From SIG459 sp045538735 (lineage in GTDB: Bacteria; Bacillota; Clostridia; Oscillospirales; Oscillospiraceae): 22,047 nucleotides of DNA. Under the pieces are notes generated by a model. It was not told the origin of the DNA and made no database searches. It saw only the letters and a program-made list of their open reading frames with translations. Position numbers and translations under genes: made by a program. This document shows positions 8,209-15,609 of this stretch, one piece after another (the stretch's first letter is position 1; every line of letters begins with the position of its first letter). The stretch lies in the NCBI GenBank assembly GCA_045538735.1, contig JAZSRY010000045.1, forward strand, positions 1 to 22,047, in the 5' to 3' direction.

Positions 8209-8533
8209 TAGACCGTATCATCCACAGGAAAGAAATGCGCCCTATGCTCCCGAAAGGGTGAAAAAGGCGGGCACATTCCACGGGAAGAAGCTTGCGCCCC
8301 TGCCCGAAATCAAAAAGGATGCATCCGCAGAAAAGAAAAACATCCATAAAACAGCACCGCCCGGTCCGGGACTGGGACTGAGCGGTGAATTGGGAAAGCT
8401 TTTTGGAAAGCTGGGCTCCCTCAGTCTGGAGACGGAGGATCTGCTGCTGATGGCGGTGCTTTATCTGATGTACAGGGAAAGCGGAGACAAAGAGCTTTTG
8501 ATAATGATAGGAGCTCTGCTTTTTATTCAGTAG
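8201..8533 (+). CDS. Small protein with Pro/Lys-rich linker and hydrophobic C-terminus
   Basis: A 110-aa protein. The first half (MYSRPYHPQERNAPYAPERV) is polar and proline/lysine-rich and probably disordered, followed by a Gly/Leu stretch (GPGLGLSGELGKLFGKLG). The end is two short hydrophobic helices around an acidic turn (DLLLMAVLYLMYRESGDKEL, then LIMIGALLFI). This leucine-rich tail split by a Glu/Asp turn is a pattern I know from small clostridial hypothetical proteins, without assigned function. The start at 8201 has GGAG-AAGGGG upstream and overlaps the previous gene by 8 nt. Its last 11 nt overlap the end of the opposing wecA-like gene. Confidence 0.72.
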   Translation: MYSRPYHPQERNAPYAPERVKKAGTFHGKKLAPLPEIKKDASAEKKNIHKTAPPGPGLGLSGELGKLFGKLGSLSLETEDLLLMAVLYLMYRESGDKELLIMIGALLFIQ

Positions 8534-9623
8534 GCTCGGAGGGAGGCGCCGCCTCTTCCTCCTTGTGGGGCGCGTTGGCAGGATGCTCTATCTGGCTCTT
8601 TACGAAAAATCCGATAATGACAGCGAGAAGAAGCTCGGCTATCAGCAAGGTTATGCGCATAGGTCCGTGGGTGTTGATAACCACTGCGGTGAGACCAAGA
8701 ACAGCGCTGAGGCAATAGAGAATGGCAACAGCCTGCTTCTGGCTGAGACCCATGTCGATAAGGCGGTGGTGAAGATGACCGCGGTCGGGAGTCATGGGAC
8801 TTTGTCCCTTGAGCAGACGGCGGATGATGGCGAAGAGAGTGTCGAAAAGGGGCAGTGCCATAGCCAGCATGGGAACAACGAAAGTGATGATGGCGTAGAA
8901 CTTGAACATGGCGCTGACGGAAATGGTGGAAAGGGCATAGCCCAGCAGCAATGCGCCCGTATCGCCCATAAAAATCTTCGCGGGGTTTGCGTTGAAGGGC
9001 AGGAAGCCGATGCAAGCGCCCACAAGTGCGGCGAGAACGATGGCAATATTGCCCTCGGAGAGAATGAGTGCAACCACCAGCATGGTGATGGAGCTTATGC
9101 AGCTTACGCCGCAGGCAAGTCCGTCCAGACCGTCGATAAGGTTAACGGCATTGGTGATGGCAACTATCCAGATGATGGTGATGGGGATGCTGAGAGAGCC
9201 GAGGAAGAGAACGGTGTTCTCACTGAGAATGTTGGGGTTGAAAAGGACGTTTATAACAACACCGTGAGCAACGGCAACGATTGCTGCGGCAATCTGGCAA
9301 ATGAGCTTCACCCACCACTTCAAGGGCTTGATATCGTCAATAGCGCCGGTGGCTACGATGATGAGGCAGCCGATGAGAATGCCGCGAAGGGGCTTATCAA
9401 CATCCGCAAAAAGGAGAACGGCAAGCAAGAAGCCGATGAATATAGCCATGCCGCCCATGCGGGGGATGGGTTTTTTGTGGACTCTGCGGGCGTCCTTGGG
9501 CACGTCGATTGCACCAACCTTTTCGGCGAAGCGCTTGACGGGCGGGGTGGTAACAAAAGCCAGTACTATGGCTGCAACCAGTGCCAGAACTATTTTCAGC
9601 CAAAGCTGCATTTCAGGAAACAT
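8523..9623 (-). CDS. WecA/TagO-type undecaprenyl-phosphate glycosyl-1-phosphate transferase
   Basis: A polytopic enzyme that transfers a sugar-1-phosphate, typically GlcNAc-1-P from UDP-GlcNAc, onto undecaprenyl phosphate at the inner face of the membrane. This starts teichoic acid or other surface glycan synthesis. The 366-aa protein has about ten hydrophobic helices and the family's active-site residues: Asp96-Asp97 in TGAIDD, NAVNLIDGLDGLA (158-170), NPAKIFMGDTGA (213-224) and the HLHHR motif (283-287) of the WecA/TagO branch. That motif argues against MraY. The last 15 residues are acidic and proline-rich. AGGAGC eight nt upstream supports the start. It follows trpS by 42 nt and is probably co-transcribed; sugar specificity is inferred. 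Confidence 0.92.
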   Translation of the reverse strand: MFPEMQLWLKIVLALVAAIVLAFVTTPPVKRFAEKVGAIDVPKDARRVHKKPIPRMGGMAIFIGFLLAVLLFADVDKPLRGILIGCLIIVATGAIDDIKPLKWWVKLICQIAAAIVAVAHGVVINVLFNPNILSENTVLFLGSLSIPITIIWIVAITNAVNLIDGLDGLACGVSCISSITMLVVALILSEGNIAIVLAALVGACIGFLPFNANPAKIFMGDTGALLLGYALSTISVSAMFKFYAIITFVVPMLAMALPLFDTLFAIIRRLLKGQSPMTPDRGHLHHRLIDMGLSQKQAVAILYCLSAVLGLTAVVINTHGPMRITLLIAELLLAVIIGFFVKSQIEHPANAPHKEEEAAPPSEPTE

Positions 9624-9665
9624 AAGAAATTGCTCCTATTTTTCTTTATATCTTTTTGGGGAAAA

Positions 9666-10676
9666 TCAGCGCTCAACAAAGCCAACCTTCTTGTAGACCT
9701 TGCGGAGGGTCTTGCGGGCAAGATAGCTTGCCTTCTCGGCGCCCTCTTTGTAAACGCTTTCAAGATAAGCCTTGTCGGCGAGGATGCGGTTTGCCTCCTC
9801 CTGAATGGGGCGGAGGGTCTCAACAACGGCTTCACCGACGGCAGGCTTGAATGCGCCGTAGCCCTTGCCTGCGAATTCGTTTTCGATTTCGTCATAGCTT
9901 TTGCCGGTGATGGCGGAATAAATACCCATCAGGTTGGCAACGCCGGGCTTCTCGGAGGGAGCGTAGCGTACGCAGTTTTCGGTGTCGGAGTCGGTAACGG
10001 CCTTCTTGAACTTGCGCATAATGTCTTCGGGCTTCTCCAGGAGGAAGACGCAGCCGTTGGGGTCGCTCTTGCTCATTTTGCTGGTGGGATTGCCCAGACT
10101 CATGATGCGGGCGCCGACCTTCTGAATATAGGGCTCGGGAACTTTGAAAACATTGCCGTAAACATTGTTGAAGCGGATGGCAATGTCGCGGGTCAGCTCG
10201 CAGTGCTGCTTCTGGTCCTCGCCTACGGGGACAAAGTCAGCCTGATAAAGGAGAATGTCGGCAGCCATGAGGCTGGGATAGGTGAAAAGACCGGCATTGA
10301 TGTTCTCGGAATGCTTTGCGCTCTTGTCCTTGAACTGGGTCATGCGGCTGAGCTCGCCGAACATGGTGTAGCAGCTGAGAACCCATGCAAGCTCCGCATG
10401 CTCGTGAACATGGCTCTGGATGAAGAGGGTGTTCTTCTGGGGATCAAGACCGCAGGCGATATACTGAGCCAGCTGCTGCAGAGTGCGGCGGCGCAGGTCT
10501 GCGGGAGTCTGACGGACGGTTATGGTGTGCATGTCGGCCATGAAATAGTAGTTATCAAACTCCTCGGTGCGCTCGACCCAGTTTTTGATTGCGCCGAGAT
10601 AGTTGCCCAGGTGAAGGTCGCCGGAGGGCTGAATGCCGGAGAGCATAATCTTTTTTGCGGGAGCGGTGTTTTCCAT
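9666..10676 (-). CDS. trpS: Tryptophanyl-tRNA synthetase
   Basis: Class I synthetase that charges tRNA-Trp. The 336-aa length is standard. The HIGH-type motif reads HLGN (22-25) after SGIQPSGD, and KMSKS is at 200-204 (SKMSKSDPNG). The tryptophan-pocket signature PSLMAADILLYQADFVPVGEDQ is at about 134-155. AGAGGA eight nt upstream fixes the start. There is a good sigma-A promoter 75-103 bp upstream of the start codon and no T-box element in the short leader, so tRNA-Trp-responsive control is not apparent. The wecA/tagO-type gene lies downstream on the same strand. Confidence 0.97.
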   Translation of the reverse strand: MENTAPAKKIMLSGIQPSGDLHLGNYLGAIKNWVERTEEFDNYYFMADMHTITVRQTPADLRRRTLQQLAQYIACGLDPQKNTLFIQSHVHEHAELAWVLSCYTMFGELSRMTQFKDKSAKHSENINAGLFTYPSLMAADILLYQADFVPVGEDQKQHCELTRDIAIRFNNVYGNVFKVPEPYIQKVGARIMSLGNPTSKMSKSDPNGCVFLLEKPEDIMRKFKKAVTDSDTENCVRYAPSEKPGVANLMGIYSAITGKSYDEIENEFAGKGYGAFKPAVGEAVVETLRPIQEEANRILADKAYLESVYKEGAEKASYLARKTLRKVYKKVGFVER

Positions 10677-10750
10677 TTATTTTATCCTCTTTCTCTGAGA
10701 AATTGTTTCATTTTGCGGCAGAACATACTATTCCACCTTATCAAATACAC

Positions 10751-10779
10751 ATAATAGCACACTTTTTCTGCATTTACAA
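10751..10779 (-). promoter_or_regulatory. Sigma-A promoter for trpS
   Basis: On the minus strand, -35 TTGTAA (10774-10779) and -10 TATTAT (10751-10756) are separated by exactly 17 nt, with an extended TGC before the -10. The start point would be near 10744, giving a leader of roughly 70 nt to trpS. It stands back to back with the gltX promoter. Confidence 0.7.
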
Positions 10780-10786
10780 TTCATAA

Positions 10787-10815
10787 TTGACTTTTACATC
10801 CAATTAAAATATTAT
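10787..10815 (+). promoter_or_regulatory. Sigma-A promoter for the structured leader RNA and gltX
   Basis: -35 TTGACT (10787-10792), 17-nt spacer, -10 TATTAT (10810-10815). The start point should be near 10822, about 28 nt before the closing stem of the structured RNA and 285 nt before gltX. Only 7 bp separate its -35 from that of the trpS promoter. Confidence 0.72.
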
Positions 10816-10849
10816 ATTTGGGTGATAATTTTGGCATAAAAGACACGGC

Positions 10850-11087
10850 AGCCTGAGCGATATAATCCAAATGCGTTTCTGAACGAATATACGCTGGCAT
10901 TGCTGCGCTAGTATAAAGGCGGGCGCTACGGCATATTCGCTCAGAAATCTCCGACACCACGGGAGGGGATTTTAGTGTCAGGCAAAATTGAATGATGCAG
11001 ATGGGTCGTCACCCATCAAAGAATGAAATGAAGTCTGGCGCGAAAATCCACCGTGTGGTGCGTATTTCGGATTATACCGCTCAGGCT
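10850..11087 (+). ncRNA. Structured leader RNA upstream of gltX, family not recognised
   Basis: The sequence folds into a three-way junction. P1 pairs 10851-10868 (GCCTGAGCGATATAATCC) with 11069-11086: 17 Watson-Crick pairs around one A-C mismatch, with one more A-U pair outside. P2 pairs 10876-10890 with 10933-10947 (TTTCTGA-A-CGAATAT against its complement): 14 pairs with one A-C mismatch and a 42-nt apical part. P3 pairs CACCAC (10955-10960) with GTGGTG (11055-11060) and, across a 6/5-nt internal loop, GGATTTT (10967-10973) with AAAATCC (11043-11049). Inside P3, GATGGGT-CGTC-ACCCATC (11000-11017) is a perfect hairpin. The gltX Shine-Dalgarno sequence comes just after P1, with no terminator between. 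It could be a cis-acting leader or a processed stable RNA. I see no T-box signature. Structure is seen; transcription and function are inferred. Confidence 0.7.
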
Positions 11088-11106
11088 AATTCAGGAGGAA
11101 AAATAA

Positions 11107-12600
11107 ATGGCAGATATGAATTGGATAAATGAAATGGAAAGCCGAATCCCTGTTGGCGGAGTGCGCACCCGTTTTGCACCTTCCCCTACGGGTTATATGC
11201 ATGTGGGCAACCTTCGCACCGCTCTTTACACCTACCTCATTGCCCGCCACTATGACGGCACCTTCATTCTCCGCATTGAAGATACCGACCAGGGCAGACT
11301 GGTTGAAGGCGCTGTTGATGTTATTTATAAGACCATGCGCGAGTGCGGTCTGAGCCACGATGAAGGTCCCGATGTTGGCGGCCCCGTTGCCCCCTATGTC
11401 CAGACGGAGCGTAAGGGCTTTTATATCAAGTATGCCCAGTGGCTGGTTGAGCGCGGACATGCTTACTACTGCTTCTGCGAGAAGAGCGAGAGCGAAGAGG
11501 AAGAGGCTTCCTTCGCCCGCGTTGCCGACCCTTGCAGAGATATGAGCAAAGAGGAAGTTGAGGCCAAGCTCGCTGCAGGCATGCCCTATGTCATCCGCCA
11601 GCGCATCCCCGAAGAGGGCAGCGTCACCTTCCACGATGAGATTTTCGGCGACATCACCGTTGAATGCTCCACTCTGGATGACCAGGTTCTTATAAAGCGC
11701 GACGGACTTCCCACCTATAACTTCGCAAACGTTGTTGATGACCATATGATGGGCATCACCCATGTTGTCCGCGGCAGCGAGTATCTCTCCTCCGCCCCTA
11801 AGTATAACCTGCTCTATGAGGGCTTCGGCTGGAACATCCCCAAGTATGTCCATTGCTCTCCCGTTATGCGCGATGCCCATAACAAGATGAGCAAGCGCCA
11901 CGGCGACCCCAGCTATGAGGATCTTATCGCTCAGGGCTACCTCACCGATGCCGTTGTCAACTATGTAACCCTTCTCGGCTGGTCTCCCAGAGGCGAGTAT
12001 GCCGAGCAGGAGATATTCACCATGGACGAGCTTATCAAGGTTTTTGACCTTCAGGGAATAAGCAAGTCCCCCGCCATTTTCGACATCGAAAAGCTCCGCT
12101 ATTTCAACAGTGCATATATCCGCGCAATGGAAAGCGAGGCCTTCGCAAAGGTCGCCGAGCCCTTCATCCGTCAGGCTGTGAAAAATGAGGCCTATGATGC
12201 AGCTGCCATTGCCGCAATTCTGCAGCAGCGCTGCGAGGTTCTCACCGATATCCCCGAAAAGGTGGACTTCTTCGATGCTCTCCCCGAGTATGAGGCTGAG
12301 CTTTATATCCACAAAAAGAGCAAGACCGATATCCCCGGCTCTCTTGAAATGCTGAAGAAGATGAGCGCCGTTTTCGAGGCAACTGAAGACTGGAACGATG
12401 AAAATATCCTCACCGCCATGACCGATATGGCAGCAGCCGAAGGCGTTAAGAACGCAAAGGTTATGTGGCCCGTGCGTATTGCAATCGCAGGCAAGGCAGT
12501 AACTCCCGGCGGCGCCGTGGAGATTGCCCGCATCCTGGGCAAGGAGGAAACCCTCCGCCGCATGGCATTCGGTATAGAAAAGCTGGAAAAAAGCCTCTGA
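11107..12600 (+). CDS. gltX: Glutamyl-tRNA synthetase
   Basis: Class I synthetase that attaches glutamate to tRNA-Glu. In Clostridia it often also charges tRNA-Gln, which GatCAB then amidates; that non-discriminating role is inferred. The 497-aa protein has RFAPSPTGYMHVGNLRTAL with the HIGH-type HVGN (32-35), LRIEDTD (55-61), and KMSKRHGD (260-267), followed by the C-terminal helical anticodon-binding part. CAGGAGG (11092-11098) precedes the ATG. Its transcript apparently starts near 10822 and contains the structured RNA at 10850-11087. An intrinsic terminator follows the stop. Confidence 0.97.
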   Translation: MADMNWINEMESRIPVGGVRTRFAPSPTGYMHVGNLRTALYTYLIARHYDGTFILRIEDTDQGRLVEGAVDVIYKTMRECGLSHDEGPDVGGPVAPYVQTERKGFYIKYAQWLVERGHAYYCFCEKSESEEEEASFARVADPCRDMSKEEVEAKLAAGMPYVIRQRIPEEGSVTFHDEIFGDITVECSTLDDQVLIKRDGLPTYNFANVVDDHMMGITHVVRGSEYLSSAPKYNLLYEGFGWNIPKYVHCSPVMRDAHNKMSKRHGDPSYEDLIAQGYLTDAVVNYVTLLGWSPRGEYAEQEIFTMDELIKVFDLQGISKSPAIFDIEKLRYFNSAYIRAMESEAFAKVAEPFIRQAVKNEAYDAAAIAAILQQRCEVLTDIPEKVDFFDALPEYEAELYIHKKSKTDIPGSLEMLKKMSAVFEATEDWNDENILTAMTDMAAAEGVKNAKVMWPVRIAIAGKAVTPGGAVEIARILGKEETLRRMAFGIEKLEKSL

Positions 12601-12608
12601 GTAAATAC

Positions 12609-12653
12609 GATAAAAGACAGCAGACACATAGCTTCTGCTGTCTTTTTTTATCG
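12609..12653 (+). terminator. Intrinsic terminator of gltX
   Basis: AAAAGACAGCAG (12612-12623) pairs perfectly with CTGCTGTCTTTT (12635-12646), with an 11-nt loop and a run of T directly after. The outer A/T bases extend the stem further. It ends 9-50 nt after the gltX stop. Confidence 0.9.
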
Positions 12654-12698
12654 TGTAGATGTGCAATTCGGACAGACAAAAATTGTGACATCGCATAA

Positions 12699-12727
12699 TT
12701 GCGGGAAAACAAGCGCAGGGGTATAAT
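12699..12727 (+). promoter_or_regulatory. Probable sigma-A promoter for the paired membrane proteins
   Basis: A perfect TATAAT (12722-12727) has the weak -35 TTGCGG (12699-12704) exactly 17 nt upstream. The start point would be near 12734, about 50 nt before the first of the two paralogous genes. Confidence 0.55.
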
Positions 12728-12770
12728 GGGTGTATGGTTAATGCAATCTGCCCACTGGAACGGCGCAGGA

Positions 12771-13259
12771 GGAGATGAGCGAATGAAAGCCCAGCCTGAA
12801 GAAGCACGGAAAAGAACAAAGCGGCTGTTTATCCTGTGGATAGTTTCATATTGCGTTTATTATGCCGCAGCTGTGGTCTCTGCCTTGTTCATATACTTCT
12901 CCGATAAACGAGGCTCAACTCACGTAATCATCCTTTCCTTTGCGGTTTTCTTTTGTTTGTTGTTGTTTTACTTTTTTCCGCTGATAAGGCATGTGATGCG
13001 TGAGGCCGCGCGCATAAAGATGAAGGGGATTTTAATTCCTGCTCGGATTATTCATACAGTTCTACTTGTATTTATAATTGTGTTCGTCTTTTTGGCCATA
13101 GCATTGGTGCTTAGCCCGATACAGAATTAAATCTTGAATTATTCAAAATCCGTCTGGAAAAGCGGACAGAGGAGATGAGCGAATGAAGGCCAAGCCTGAA
13201 GAAGCACGGAAAAGAACAAAGCGGCTGTTTGTCTTATGGATAGTTTCATATTGCGTTTA
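12771..13259 (+). repeat. Tandem gene duplication: 89-bp near-identical direct repeats 400 bp apart
   Basis: The stretch 12771-12859 recurs at 13171-13259 with only a few differences, exactly 400 bp further on. It covers the Shine-Dalgarno region, the start codon and about 25 codons of the paralogous membrane proteins. Beyond it similarity drops except around the conserved REAARIKMKGILIP block. This fits a tandem duplication in which the 5' part was kept or homogenised. Confidence 0.85.
12783..13130 (+). CDS. Small three-helix membrane protein, paralog A
   Basis: A 115-aa protein of unknown function. A short basic cytoplasmic N-terminus (MKAQPEEARKRTKRL) is followed by hydrophobic helices at about 15-38, 49-69 and 90-111. 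The loop before helix 3 holds a conserved amphipathic basic segment (REAARIKMKGILIPARI). AGGAGGAG eight nt upstream fixes the start. The gene directly downstream encodes a clear paralog, and the first 89 bp including the ribosome binding site are nearly identical in both copies. The DNA is more AT-rich than gltX. I do not recognise the family. Confidence 0.75.
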   Translation: MKAQPEEARKRTKRLFILWIVSYCVYYAAAVVSALFIYFSDKRGSTHVIILSFAVFFCLLLFYFFPLIRHVMREAARIKMKGILIPARIIHTVLLVFIIVFVFLAIALVLSPIQN

Positions 13260-13512
13260 CGGTACGGTTGCTGCCTATTTCCCCCAAATTTTTAATAACC
13301 CGAATTTAATCCCAGGAAGCATTGCCTACAATATAATTACTTTTCTTACTGTTTTAATTTATTTTTTCCCGTTGATCGGATATGTATCGCGTGAGGCTGC
13401 ACGCATAAAAATGAAAGGGATATTAATTCCATCTCGAATAATATCCATAATTCTGTTTATCTGGTTAATTGGAGTTGCCGCGTCAACCGTGGTAATGATA
13501 ATCCTCCGCTGA
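13183..13512 (+). CDS. Small three-helix membrane protein, paralog B
   Basis: A 109-aa paralog of the preceding gene. The N-terminus MKAKPEEARKRTKRLFVLWI differs from copy A at two positions, the middle has diverged strongly (YGTVAAYFPQIFNNPNLIPG instead of a longer hydrophobic stretch), and the block SREAARIKMKGILIPSRI is again conserved. Three hydrophobic helices are predicted, at about 16-34, 47-68 and 84-107. The same AGGAG ribosome binding site lies 8 nt before the ATG. It follows copy A by 52 nt and precedes the lipoprotein gene by 24 nt, so the three probably share a transcript ending at 14143. Function unknown. Confidence 0.75.
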   Translation: MKAKPEEARKRTKRLFVLWIVSYCVYGTVAAYFPQIFNNPNLIPGSIAYNIITFLTVLIYFFPLIGYVSREAARIKMKGILIPSRIISIILFIWLIGVAASTVVMIILR

Positions 13513-13536
13513 ACTGATATATTGCAATTTGGGGCT

Positions 13537-14070
13537 ATGAAGAAATTTTTGTTGTTTATATTTGCCATATGTATGTTTGCTTTTACGGGGTGTGAGTCGG
13601 ACACTGGGAGCAACGAATTGTCTGGATATATGGATTGGAACAGCTCTACGATGCAAATAATGGAGAACAGTTTAAATCCGTATCTGCCCGATAAGCTGAC
13701 TGCAAATATGTATGGAGAGGAATATCACTATATTCACTCGCGGGGGATTTTGGGAGACCCCAATTTCGTTGTTTATTTGAATTTGCAATTTCCCGATATG
13801 GATTGTTTCGGTGAGTATTTGAATAGGCTTGGGTTGGGTGAGAAAACTCCCATTCAAATTCAAAATGATAAATACTACTTACTTCAAGGCACTGAAGCGC
13901 TCATTGCAGAATATACCAATGATGAGATTTATGACGGGTGTTTTTTTGACTTTGAAGCAATTGTCGTTAATGATGAGCGCAACAGCGTAACTCACATAGT
14001 CGCTCATGTTTGGGACTATTGGAAAAATGAAATGCTGCTTGGCTGGCTTGCCCCCTTTGAACAGAAATAA
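13537..14070 (+). CDS. Putative lipoprotein of unknown function
   Basis: A 177-aa protein with an N-terminal lipoprotein signal: MKKFLLFIFAICMFAFTGC, with Cys19 as the likely lipidated residue (FTGC is a slightly atypical lipobox). The mature part is acidic and aromatic-rich (YMDWNSSTM, EEYHYIHSRG, HVWDYWKNEM), has no further membrane helix and one more Cys pair candidate (DMDC, DGCF). It would sit on the outer face of the membrane. The ATG at 13537 is preferred because the signal peptide starts there, although the GGGG just upstream is unusually close; a TTG at 13522 is the alternative. It follows the paralogous membrane proteins and is closed by a terminator. Family not recognised. Confidence 0.75.
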   Translation: MKKFLLFIFAICMFAFTGCESDTGSNELSGYMDWNSSTMQIMENSLNPYLPDKLTANMYGEEYHYIHSRGILGDPNFVVYLNLQFPDMDCFGEYLNRLGLGEKTPIQIQNDKYYLLQGTEALIAEYTNDEIYDGCFFDFEAIVVNDERNSVTHIVAHVWDYWKNEMLLGWLAPFEQK

Positions 14071-14110
14071 GAAAACCTCCTTTAGGGTTAGCGGTATTAA
14101 ATTGAAATAG

Positions 14111-14145
14111 AAAATCCATCTGGAGAAGCAGATGGATTTTTTTAT
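14111..14145 (+). terminator. Intrinsic terminator after the lipoprotein gene
   Basis: AAAATCCATCTG (14111-14122) pairs perfectly with CAGATGGATTTT (14129-14140) over a 6-nt loop and is followed by more T residues. It closes the 12783-14070 gene group. Confidence 0.88.
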
Positions 14146-14215
14146 TTGCTGCATCAAAAATTTCTAAACTAAAAATTTGGCTTCGGAGCAAGATAGATAC
14201 AAAGGAGTGGTAAAA

Positions 14216-15586
14216 ATGAAACACAATAAAAAATGGAAAGCAGCCATAATTGCAATCTGCCTTCTTTCCGTAACGGCTTTGGGGCTTGGAATTTATGCCG
14301 CCGCAGCCAATGCAAAGGCGGAAAAATATAAGCTGCAAATTGCAAATAACTATCAGCATGCTTTTGACGAGCTTGTAACCGCCGTGGGAGAAATGGACTC
14401 TGCATTGCAAAAAAGTGTCTATGCCACCTCACCCGCCCTTTCGGGAGCGGTGTGCACGGAAATTTTCGGCAAGGCCATGACGGCGCAGATGAGCCTTGGT
14501 GTCCTTCCGTTTTCCACATACGAGCTTGAGCAGACCGCGGGCTTTATAAGCCGCGTGGGGGATTATGCCTTTGCCCTGAGCCGCGCTGCTGCGGCAGGGG
14601 ATAGCCTCAGCGAGGAGCAGAGGGAAAACCTGAAGGCTCTTGCGGAAAGCTCCGCCTTGCTGCGGGACAATATGAAGAACCTGCAGACAGATATGATGGA
14701 CGGAGTTCTCACTATGGATGAGCTCTATGCCTCCGAAAAGCGGATTGACGCCGCAGAGGAGAGCCTGCCCGCTACCATAGGCGAGAGCATGCGCCTCATA
14801 GAGCAGGAGTTTCCCGAACTGCCCTCTCTTATCTATGACGGGCCTTTCTCAAACCATCTTGCGGATAAAAGCCCCGCCTTGCTGGAGGGGGCCGAGGAAA
14901 TCGACGAAAACGAGGGTAGGGAGGTGGTTGCTCACTTCCTCCAAATGCCCAAGACCAAGGTCTTTCCCGTATGGGAGAGCGAGGGAGAACTGCCCTGCTA
15001 CGTGTATCAGGCGGAGCAATCGGGGGGCGAGACCTTGACCGTTGCGGTTACAAAGCTGGGCGGTCAGGTGCTCAGTATGCTCTCCTCGGATTTCAGCGGC
15101 GGAGAATATATGGAGACGGAAGATGCTCTGGCGGCGGCGGACGAATTTCTTCTCAGCCGCGGCTACAGAGATATGGAGAAGAGCTACTATATGATTCAGG
15201 AGGGCATACTCACAGTTAACTATGCCTATACTCAGAATGATGTGACCTGCTACCCCGACCTTATAAAGCTCTCTGTTGATATGGGCAGTGGGGAAGTCTG
15301 CGGCTTCGAGGCTTTGGGCTATATCTCATCCCATAGGGAGCGTGAGATTCCGGAGGCGCAGGTCAGCGAAGAGGAAGCGGCGCTGGCGGTGCCTGCAGAG
15401 CTTCAGGTGGAAAGCAGCCGTCTTGCCATCATCCCCAATCCCGGGGGTGAGGAAGTGCTCTGCCGCGAGTTCGTCTGCGTGAACGGGGAAGAGCAGCGCT
15501 ATATCATCTATGTTGACGCTGCAAGTGGGGAACAGGAGAAGATTCTGATACTTTTGGAGGACGAAAACGGCTCTCTGACGCTGTAA
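14216..15586 (+). CDS. ypeB: Spore germination protein YpeB
   Basis: YpeB is needed in spores for correct placement and stability of the cortex-lytic enzyme SleB, so it acts in cortex breakdown at germination. The 456-aa protein has one N-terminal membrane anchor (about residues 6-29, in KWKAAIIAICLLSVTALGLG). A helical domain follows (about 30-200), then C-terminal PepSY-like repeats with FPVWESEGELPCYVYQ, LTVAVTKLGGQVLSML and a last strand-rich unit ending in YIIYVDAASGEQEKILIL. The length matches the family. AAAGGAG eight nt upstream sets the start. In Bacillus it follows sleB; here no sleB is adjacent, and a terminator precedes it. No clear sporulation-sigma promoter seen. Confidence 0.88.
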   Translation: MKHNKKWKAAIIAICLLSVTALGLGIYAAAANAKAEKYKLQIANNYQHAFDELVTAVGEMDSALQKSVYATSPALSGAVCTEIFGKAMTAQMSLGVLPFSTYELEQTAGFISRVGDYAFALSRAAAAGDSLSEEQRENLKALAESSALLRDNMKNLQTDMMDGVLTMDELYASEKRIDAAEESLPATIGESMRLIEQEFPELPSLIYDGPFSNHLADKSPALLEGAEEIDENEGREVVAHFLQMPKTKVFPVWESEGELPCYVYQAEQSGGETLTVAVTKLGGQVLSMLSSDFSGGEYMETEDALAAADEFLLSRGYRDMEKSYYMIQEGILTVNYAYTQNDVTCYPDLIKLSVDMGSGEVCGFEALGYISSHREREIPEAQVSEEEAALAVPAELQVESSRLAIIPNPGGEEVLCREFVCVNGEEQRYIIYVDAASGEQEKILILLEDENGSLTL

Positions 15587-15609
15587 AAAAAGGCCGTAGT
15601 GGTACCCCC

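Noticed and set aside
8523..9623. Identification as MraY
   Set aside because: The HLHHR motif and the lack of a mur/division gene context favour the WecA/TagO branch.
8565..10754. Very long plus-strand frame (729 codons) across wecA/tagO and trpS
   Set aside because: It lies antisense to two clear genes, spans the gap between them by chance, and has no ribosome binding site or domain.
10861..10866. TATAAT as a -10 box for gltX
   Set aside because: No -35 at a usable distance, and the hexamer is inside the 5' strand of the P1 stem; the promoter at 10787-10815 is better.
10822..11106. T-box riboswitch in the gltX leader
   Set aside because: No AGGGTGGNACCGCG-type antiterminator sequence and no terminator before gltX; the long closing stem does not fit the T-box plan.
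11086..12819. 577-codon frame antisense to gltX
   Set aside because: gltX carries all synthetase motifs; the antisense frame crosses the gltX terminator and has no supporting signal.
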